From Caprella mutica (Eukaryota > Arthropoda > Malacostraca > Amphipoda > Caprellidae): DNA of 64,000 bases. Shown here piece by piece: positions 56,386 to 64,000 of this stretch. The stretch spans positions 1 through 64,000 of the forward strand of contig CANNZV010001164.1 in assembly GCA_947561585.1 (NCBI GenBank), read 5' to 3'. Both the position numbers and the translations under genes were made by a program. The notes beneath the pieces are model-generated. The model searched no databases. It was not told the DNA's origin and was given only the letters and a program-made list of their open reading frames with translations. The first letter of the stretch is position 1, and each line of letters begins with the position of its first letter.

Positions 56386-57782
56386 AACTTGTAACATCGA
56401 TAATCTCACTCAATAACTTATCTTAATGTTAAATATAATCTAAATAATTTAAAGATATAATTAAATGGTGCAATGCAACAATAAAGTAGAAACAAACTGA
56501 CGACCAAATGTGGGCAGAATTCCTAAATGTTTTTTTATGCAAGTTAAGGCATGCATCAATGGAAAATTGAATTGGAAGTTCAAAGGAAAGTATAGAAGCG
56601 CAAATTTGAACAAAAAATTTAAAATGTGTACACATACGTAGATGAACATTCAATAGCGCATTCATCTTTTCAATGACACTTGTGAGCGCAAATTAACACC
56701 GGGCACTTGTTGAACAAAAATAGAACAAGTATATAGCTTGATTATTCCATTTCGGAATCAAACTATCATTTGTGTCAGTGGTATCACGACTTAGTTCTGT
56801 ATAGACATACACGTTTGTACTCTCTGTTATTGTCACTGGAGTTTGTTTTCTGTTGAAATTTGAAATATTCATTTTACTGTCCCATTAACTAAGATTTGAA
56901 ACAGTCAATTTAACTTCATTAGTCATTTAAATCAGTAAAATAGAGCTGTTTGAAGTGAATAAATGTTGTGATGTGGTGTGTATCAGCTGGAAACTGGACG
57001 ACATGTTTGTTTGCCTTGTTCTGTTGCCATGACAACCATCTATTTTGCTGTTATAAAATTCTTCTTCATTTGTAGTTTGAAATCATTTCATACATGCCAA
57101 CTGATATCAATAGTTATTGTTTTTAAAGGTAGTCATATTTTTAATTGTTACACAGAACACTGCATGCGCTAATTAAGTTACACACGACACAAATAGGTGC
57201 AGATTATTGATCACAAGTGTCGTATTGCTGTCAGCACAGAGCTCTCACTAAAACATCTAATTTTGAACACGATATTATTATTTACAGTATATACAATATT
57301 TACATGTTCATTCTTCGATCCTCTTTTTATTCTGTATACCATCTGATATTTCAATTTTAAATTCATCTCTCACATGCACACTCACATACCATTCACACTT
57401 CCCAAGTCACTGGCAACACATTAATTATCATTTCTATTCTCCCTCTCCATTCTAGCCGCAAACTATTACTCCTACATCTGCACGGCAACATATACCTTCA
57501 TCTCATTTTATATATTGATAATACGCAATAAGTGGACACTTTTGTATTTTCTCCTTATTCCACCAATTAGTTTAGCATGCAAACATTGTTCTCTTTCATT
57601 TCATCACTTATATCATCATACACTGGCATTGCACAAACGCAATTTGGCCATAGTACATTTCACAGAACAGGAATTTAGCCAGATTTGTTTTATTTAACTA
57701 TAATAATTTTATCTTTCGTTATTATATTCGTCTTCAACATTGTTCTTCACATTGCAAATATTTTAACTAATTCTCATCTCCA
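56386..57782. other. No gene recognised
   Basis: Small open frames at 56429-56665 (-), 56978-57172 (+) and 57515-57697 (+) have no known domain and no exon context. Otherwise AT-rich. Confidence 0.4.
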
Positions 57783-58013
57783 AATTTGCTATCACCTCTT
57801 CATCTTTCTTTTAGATTTCTGTGTTGGGTAGACTTGTAGGATTCATTTGCTATCACCTCTTCATTTTCCTCTTAGATTTTGTGTTAGGTAGACTCGTAGG
57901 CTTCATTTACTATCAACACTTCCTTTTCTCTTAGATTTTTGTGTTTGGTACACTCGTAGGGTTCATTAACTATCACCTCTTCATTTTCCTCTTAGATTCC
58001 ATAGGCTTCATAT
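57783..58013. repeat. About 60-bp tandem array, 4 copies
   Basis: Units share TTCATTTGCTATCACCTCTT, then CATTTTCCTCTTAGATTT and GTGTTNGGTAGACTCGTAGG. The fourth is truncated. Copies are 80-90% alike by eye. Confidence 0.88.
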
Positions 58014-58694
58014 ATTAAACGTCATAATCACACAAATAAGTTCTGTTTAAAGGTCCCCACCACTCTAATTTTGTATAACTTTATTCGCTAGAACTAAGGT
58101 TACTGCAAACCATTTCAAATTCGTGTCTACATTTTTATCACAATATGTAATACAAGTTATTCTTGTTCTTGTTAAAAGTTATTCACTTCTACCCTCAGAA
58201 TTTCAAACGAAAGAAAAAAAATCTAATATCTTTGAAAAATTACAAACTATTATAAAGCTTTTGGACATATTATAAATGGCTACCTATACCGCTATCTAAA
58301 TACCATTACCCTAAAAAACATTAGATAGCGAAAAGTGAACCTATATACCTAATTATCATTACTTATACGATAATACGTGATAAGTTAGACTGCAGCCTTG
58401 TTCTTCTATTGAATCTCAGAAAGAGTGAAAGTGGAATGTGAAAATTTCCTATATAATTAATTATGAACAGATTACTTGATCGATTTCTTTTATGTTAACT
58501 GTTATATCATATGTAACCTTAGCTCTACAAATTTAAAGCAATTCCATTTTTTTAGTTTAGAGTGGAGAGGACCTTTAAATACCAGTTGTCACGTGGTATA
58601 TTCTTTTTCTGGATAATGGCATTATAAACACATTTTGTGATCTAATTAATTCACAGTTGACTTAATGATAACTTTAAATAAAAAGAGTTCAATA
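58014..58694. other. No gene recognised
   Basis: AT-rich sequence; it could contain the promoter of the small exon that follows, but no clear core promoter is visible. Confidence 0.4.
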
Positions 58695-58821
58695 ATGGAT
58701 AACATATATATTATACCTTTTATGAAACTGTTTTGTGTTGCAATTTTGCTTTTCATCACAACAACTCAAAGCGACATTCTTCTTAAGCTGAAAGAAGAAG
58801 AAAAGATCTCCAATTTTTCAG
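58695..58821 (+). CDS. Possible first coding exon of a secreted protein
   Basis: ATAATGG opens MDNIYIIPFMKLFCVAILLF, then ITTTQSDILLKLKEEEKISN and FS. Residues about 10-25 are hydrophobic and TTTQS-D is a plausible signal-peptidase site. The frame runs into TTTTTCAG|GTAATAT, an acceptable donor, ending with one base of the next codon; without splicing the frame stops at 58835. It lies 4.6 kb downstream of the Wnt gene on the same strand. In many arthropods Wnt genes are clustered (Wnt9-Wnt1-Wnt6-Wnt10), so another Wnt is one option, but nothing in this exon identifies it and no second exon is recognised in the window. Confidence 0.4.
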
Positions 58822-59099
58822 GTAATATTTCATAATGCTTATTTCTGTAAATTTGTGACATAACATATCCTACTTGACTATTCATAACAGTTTTGATTCA
58901 CTGCAGCAATTATATTCAAACCATTAGACAAGCATGGCTTACTTAATATACACGGCCTGATTTGTTACATTTTTTGTTTTGAAATAGAAGGCAAGGCTTT
59001 TTATTATAAATTAATAGATTCCGTATAAATTGTCTTAAGGTGTGAATAATGATGAAAATTGGAAACAACATTAGATGAATAATTGAAAACAGGCAAAAA

Positions 59100-59700
59100 A
59101 GATATTCAAGATTGTCAACAAATGCACTTGTCGGGGATTCTTCACCAATTTTACGGGTCTTGATAGTCGACCAGCTCTGCCAGAAGATGAAATCTTACGG
59201 AACATTTGGATTTAATTTACCAACAGAAAGGATATCAATATTGGTTCCACAGTTTCTGCGAGTGTTTTCACAATGAATGAAGGAATATGACAACGCAAAA
59301 TTACATTGTCATGTTAAATTATTCACGCACTGCAACGAAACTACTATGTCATCAGCACTTATTGAAAATCTTCTATCGGATGGTCTTAACATCGTTCTAA
59401 CTTCCATATTTCAAAGTGATCCCCTAGAGCGCAGATATGGACAGTATCGTCAGATGAGCCGAGGAAGATTTCTGGTGTCATTAAAAGAGGTTAATACATC
59501 AGATAAGATTTTGAAAATCCAAAGTTTTGTCCAATAAGGCTTTGATATTGATGACAATGTGAAGGTTGATCAACATAATGATTTAGAGGTTGAGAAATTG
59601 TTGACAGAATTCAAGGAAACGGTGCTGAATGTCAAAGGATCAATTAAACTTGAGAAGGAGAAGTGTCACACTATGTTTCTGGGAACATCATTGTGATAAT
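59100..59700 (+). pseudogene. P-element/THAP9-like transposase C-terminal fragment
   Basis: An open stretch (59277-59537) has ALIENLLSDGLNIVLTSI and then FQSDPLERRYGQYRQMSRGR with FLVSLKEVNTSDKILKIQSF. The D-P-L-E-x-R-x-x-x-Y-R-Q block recalls the C-terminal region of P-like transposases found in invertebrates. A second frame (about 59540-59697) continues with DDNVKVDQHNDLEVEKLLTE. Stops separate the pieces, so it is inactive. The family call rests on memory of the YRQ block and needs a search. Confidence 0.45.
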
Positions 59701-59799
59701 GTAGAATACGTAGATGGATGATGTCATTGTTGTGTTAGTTACTTTGATGTGGTGTAGTAGGTCCTCCAGTAGCTCCCCAAAACTTCTCCAAAATCCATC

Positions 59800-60720
59800 T
59801 CCCCTCAAGTGGCGGCACCGCATCCACAGATGCCTATCACTGCTACTCTCGTGCTTCCGTAAAACTGAACCTGCCCCTGATACATTTTTCCACCTCCCTC
59901 TCTCACATTATCGTCCGCCAGCTCATTCATTACCAGGCAATCCACTATGTCCCGGTAAACTACTAGTTGTACCACCCTTCCATCCTCCTCCAACTACCAA
60001 AGGTTCCTCCAGATCTGTCTCAGCTCCGGTCCTCCATTATTCTCCTGCAACGCATCCACTAAGGATCTGCTGCCGGTGAACACCGCCACTCTACTCAAAT
60101 CCTTATCCAGCAGCCATCATATCGTTTTGCTCATCGCCTTCCTATCCGTACTAAAACTGCTGCACAAGGCACACGCTGGTACGGCCCACTGCTTTCCGAT
60201 TCTCACAACCACTCAACCTCTGCCCCCACCCCGTGTATACCATCAAGTCTAGCCGTCCACACAGGTCCAACTCCTCCTTAGCCTCTCCTCTGGTGAGTCA
60301 CCTCACCTCGTTTGTTAGTCACACCTCCAGGACAAGCCCCCTCCATCATCCTCTCTCCAGATATTCAATCCCTCCATTCCCTTCGTGAACGTCTCAAGCC
60401 CCTTCCTACTCATTTGGGCGCTCTCCTACTCCGCATACAGTTGAACCCATTCCAACTTGTCCACGTTAGTTTTTGAGAGCCATCGAGCCAATGATGTATT
60501 GGCGTATTCCCCCACGCTTCGTTGTGTCACTGTAAATTTTCAGGCATCCTCCTTAATTCAGCCACCCGCTCTTGCTCCTCATCTTCTTTGTCAACTCCTC
60601 CACGTGTCTTCTGAAAGTGAATCTACTGTCATGTGTGACCCCAAGGAGCCTCTGGTTGTCAACCCTTTTGAAAAGCTCCTCTCCAATACTCACTTCCGGT
60701 GTCCATCCCGACTCAGATGA
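59800..60720 (-). pseudogene. R1/Jockey-clade LINE fragment: RT thumb and RNase H
   Basis: On the minus strand, LLGVTHDSRFTFRRHVEELT (about 60645-60590), followed by KKMRSKSG, is the classical post-RT segment of Jockey/R1 elements. Further on, FTGSRSLVDAL (about 60083-60050) and MNELADDNVREGGGKMYQG (about 59930-59875) match the FTDSxSxxxAL and NExAD motifs of the LINE RNase H domain. The frame shifts several times. The segment is GC-richer than its surroundings, indicating an insertion. Confidence 0.8.
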
Positions 60721-61170
60721 GTCTGTGGAGTAGAGTCAGATAATAAACATTTACTCCAGAACGTTTAATTTGAAAGGATAATATTTCAAGAAATAACTCA
60801 GCTGAAACTTAAACATTTTTGCTGTGACATCACCCTTAGTGGTTTGACTTTTGCTTCTGATGAATTTAGAGATGTGTTGGACATGAGTTTTTCTCATCTT
60901 GACATAAGCTCTTAACTTATTCGGACATCATTTGTTCCTGAGAGATAAGCTAGCGAGTTGATTCTGAAAACTTCTTAGGACCAAAATTTTCTGTGAATCA
61001 CATCAAATAGTTAATTCATCTCGAGTGGATAGAATAATAACTAATTATTTTTTTAACAACCAAAGGAAGTAACTTACAGAATCTGCTGTGAAATATAGAA
61101 TGGCAGCCTTCAAGAAAATTACGAGACATATAAATGGCTGCTTGATGAAACCAAAAATGACTTATGATTC
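60721..61170. other. No gene recognised
   Basis: AT-rich sequence without repeats or coding similarity. Confidence 0.4.
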
Positions 61171-61376
61171 GGGGGTAGGACATAATCATATACTGTTCTA
61201 CCCTCTATTCCGATCATTTTCATAACCTTATTTGCCTATTCAGAGTTGGGTCCGTCGAGCAGGAGAGGCATGAGAAACTCCCGGTTATCTCGACAAAAAC
61301 CTTACTGATAGGCAAATATGGTTATGAGAATGATCAGAATAGAGGGTTGAACAGTAAATCATTATGTCCTACCCCT
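61171..61376. mobile_element. MITE with about 75-bp inverted arms
   Basis: GGGGTAGGACATAATCATAT and CTGTTCTACCCTCTATTCCG on the left are matched by the inverted ATCATTATGTCCTACCCC end and CAGAATAGAGGGTTGAACAG on the right. The arms are about 90% complementary and extend through CATAACCTTATTTGCCTAT. The loop is about 55 bp (TTGGGTCCGTCGAGCAGG and so on). The total is about 206 bp, non-coding, with no clear target duplication. Confidence 0.75.
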
Positions 61377-62517
61377 GCTAGTGTCGTGCCAATTCTGCCT
61401 ATAGAGAACAAGTGTTCTCTAAGAAACTCGAATAGGCCTAAATATGTACAATTGTCACATAAAATAGCTAGTCATACTTCAATAATAATCATATGGGTAC
61501 AAAAGGAATATCTTAAAGATGGTATCTTAACGGACTTTTAAGGTAAGGGTTAAAAGAAAGGATGTAAGCAATTAACATCATTCGATACTTTTGAAAAAGA
61601 AACAACATTATTTCAGAGTTATTGAAATATATAGGTATAGTTATTCTTATTTGAAATTATAGTTCATAACATATTCCCCTCACCCGATGAAAAATGTAAA
61701 ATGCCCTCATTTTAAACGTCAAGTAATATGATGGCTCGGTATTTAAGTATGTGCAATATATTCTATTCATTTATATCATATCAACATATGATTCATCGAT
61801 AATGTACCATTATTGCGGTATATCACTTCGGTATTATTCATAAATATACAAAAGCAAACCATGTTTGGGGGACATAAATATTCCCATTCCTAACGTAGAT
61901 TAATTATCGTATAATCACCCATATTGAAAGGACCGTTCCCGAGAGCATCTTGCAAACTTCAAATGGAATCTACAGCTTACCGACACTTCTGCAGTATTCG
62001 GATAGAGTACTTATTTCAGTTATCATTATTATTAGTTGCGGTAAAAATAGATCATGACTCCTCTTTAAATAATTACAAATTATCGAGTCCAACTTTCTAG
62101 TACTGGAAATGCAATTCACACCAACCGTATGTAAGGCTCATCAAATATTAACAGGGGCTTTTATAAAATTATTAAAACGGGAATATTTCGGGTATATGCT
62201 GAACTAAAGTTACAAACAACAGAATATTCTAATATCAATTTCATTTTAAATTCTTATAAGTCCATACTAGTATTTATCAACATTAAATATAATTCAATGG
62301 CAATACCGGATGCAATACGTGTGGTATCACATTTTGGAAAAAATGTAATTATAAACCAACATTATCTTACTGAAAAATATAACAATGGAATTTTACCACA
62401 AATTTTTCTCCTAACAACCAATATATTTTCTTCTACAACGTTACAAATAACGGTAAATTCAACAACCTGTTGCTAAGATTAATATAACATGATATTAAAT
62501 ATTCTCTAGTCAACATT
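61377..62517. other. No gene recognised
   Basis: The open frame at 61347-61541 starts inside the MITE arm and has no domain. The remainder is AT-rich. Confidence 0.4.
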
Positions 62518-63590
62518 AAATATTCGGTGCTAGGAATATTCGTCCACGGAAAATTCGTCCATGGAAAATTCGTCCACGGAAAATTCGTCCACGGAAAATT
62601 CGTCCACGGAAATGTCGTCCACTGAAAATTCGTCCGTTTTCTTAAATTCGGAATAGAAAGAAAGACATTATTGAGTGTTAACAATATATGAAAGAGATAA
62701 TTGCAGTCGCATAAAATCTGGTTAGATGAAAGTAACGCATATATTCAGCAGTTATAACTGTTGTTGAAAAATGTGTTCTATAATGTAACTAATATATTAT
62801 GTTATCTATAATTAAAAAGAAAAAAGAAAAAAATTACTGAAACGAATATTTCTATTGAATAACTGAACATTTTCAGCAATGCAATATATGTCAAAAAAAA
62901 TCTGATTAACCGGAGTGCATTGCAATTCTATTGCTTTACAGTTGTTCCTCAATATCTCAATATTTTGGCCTTTTACGCTTTGTGACGTCTCTCTTTGTTT
63001 GAATTCCTTTAGTTGGGGTTAACTTTTCTACCAAATATTAGGATGCTCTTTCTTGAACATTCCGAAAATAAATTGAATAGAATGGGTTTTCGCGTGGATT
63101 GTTTTTTTCCAATGTAAGTAGCTTCAAAGTAGTTACAAAACTCAATTGACATCCTCACATAAATTTTCATTAACGCCAACAACATCTCCAGGTGTTAAGA
63201 ATGCTAAGGCACCAAACATTTTATCTTAAATTAATAAGTTAATAAAATTTATTATGTATCTATTAATCTTAATGTATTTTTTTAAACAAGCATGATTTTT
63301 TAAGTAGAACAGACTTTATAATGGATGCAGCAAAGTAGATTTACTATGTACTATCACCTACATACATTAAAATACCTTATAGCAAAACAGTTATCATAAC
63401 ATTTGTTCCATTTTAATTAATTATTTTGCGTTTAATGGACGAATTTTCCATGGACGAATTTTCCGAGAACGAATTTTTCCGAGAACGAATTTTTCCGAGA
63501 ACGAATTTTCCGTGGACGAATTTTCCTTGGACGAATATTCTGTGGACGAATTTTTCGGTCACGAAATATTCAATGGACCCTTTTACGGAA
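62518..63590. mobile_element. Foldback-like element, arms of GGAAAATTCGTCCAC units
   Basis: The left arm (62518-62640) has about seven direct units of GGAAAATTCGTCCAC. The right arm (63432-63575) has about nine units of the inverse (GGACGAATTTTCCAT, GAGAACGAATTTTTCC). The 790-bp middle is AT-rich and non-coding. Just inside the left arm, CGGAATAGAAAGAAAGACAT and TATTGAGTG resemble CGGAATAGAAATATTAACAT and TATTGAGTG just outside the right arm, an additional direct repeat. Confidence 0.65.
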
Positions 63591-64000
63591 TAGAAATATT
63601 AACATAGTATTGAGTGCCATATTTTTCTTTTTTTATACATTTTCTTTTTCCTAAACTATTGTTACATAAAAATATTTCTATTTCTATTCTACTACACAGT
63701 TACTTATTAGAGAATATTAGAGAATATTAGAGAATATTGATCAGTCAAATATCGTATTGAAAAACTATGAAAATATCGTAATCAATAAAAATCCATCCTA
63801 TTTATTACAAAATATTAATAATTTCAATTGATTCAAATCTGTAGGCGAGGTGAAAACTCACAACTAATAATTTAATTAGTGTTATGATTTTAATTATTCG
63901 ATTTTGTGCCATTTAAATTTTGTGAGAAACTCTTTCCATACAGTTTGAACTGAAAATGTTATAGTATTTTATGATTTAAACATGACATTGTTATGCAGAT
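63591..64000. other. No gene recognised
   Basis: AT-rich, with a short 13-bp repeat (AGAGAATATT with TAG) near 63712-63740. Confidence 0.4.

Overview
This is animal nuclear DNA, most likely from an insect or another arthropod. It is AT-rich, its one clear gene is split by long introns with GT-AG borders, and it carries decayed CR1, Jockey and R1-like LINEs and a mariner-like transposon. No prokaryotic operons, rRNA or convincing tRNA genes are visible. The species cannot be read from the window.

The one clear gene is a complete Wnt ligand gene on the + strand, about 18.4 to 54.0 kb, best matched to the Wnt10 subfamily. I assemble seven coding exons (18429-18535, 29856-30443, 30644-30789, 45332-45438, 46841-46993, 53230-53429, 53776-54046). 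All six junctions are GT-AG and agree in phase. Together they give 1572 nt, or 523 residues. The protein has a signal peptide, an unusual basic, Asn/Ser/Lys-rich N-terminal segment of about 180 residues, 24 conserved-type cysteines and the CHGxSGSC lipidation motif. A short signal-peptide exon at 58695-58821 may begin a second secreted-protein gene.

The rest is repeats. Tandem arrays with units of 12 to 71 bp fill roughly 20 kb, about 30% of the window. The largest are at 6.2-7.8, 10.4-11.7, 23.8-27.1, 34.6-35.5 and 39.1-43.4 kb. Nearly all long open frames lie inside these arrays and are not genes. Transposon remains are: a CR1 LINE (4.0-5.9 kb, -), a 5'-truncated retroelement with an A-tail (16.7-18.2 kb, -), a mariner-like element (21.1-22.2 kb), a Jockey-type LINE (32.8-34.0 kb, -), a P-like transposase fragment (59.3-59.7 kb, +), an R1/Jockey LINE fragment (59.8-60.7 kb, -), and several MITE or foldback-like elements.

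Two patterns stand out. First, three arrays inside the Wnt gene are built from the gene's own splice junctions: the exon 3 donor (71-bp unit), the exon 4 acceptor (47-bp unit) and the exon 6 acceptor (about 44-bp unit). The first two sit at opposite ends of the same 14.5-kb intron. Second, at least eight loci carry 15-16-bp tandem units that share a GGAAAATT-like half, while the other half is specific to each locus. Several of these loci are inverted-repeat elements, so a foldback-like transposon family may be seeding the minisatellites.
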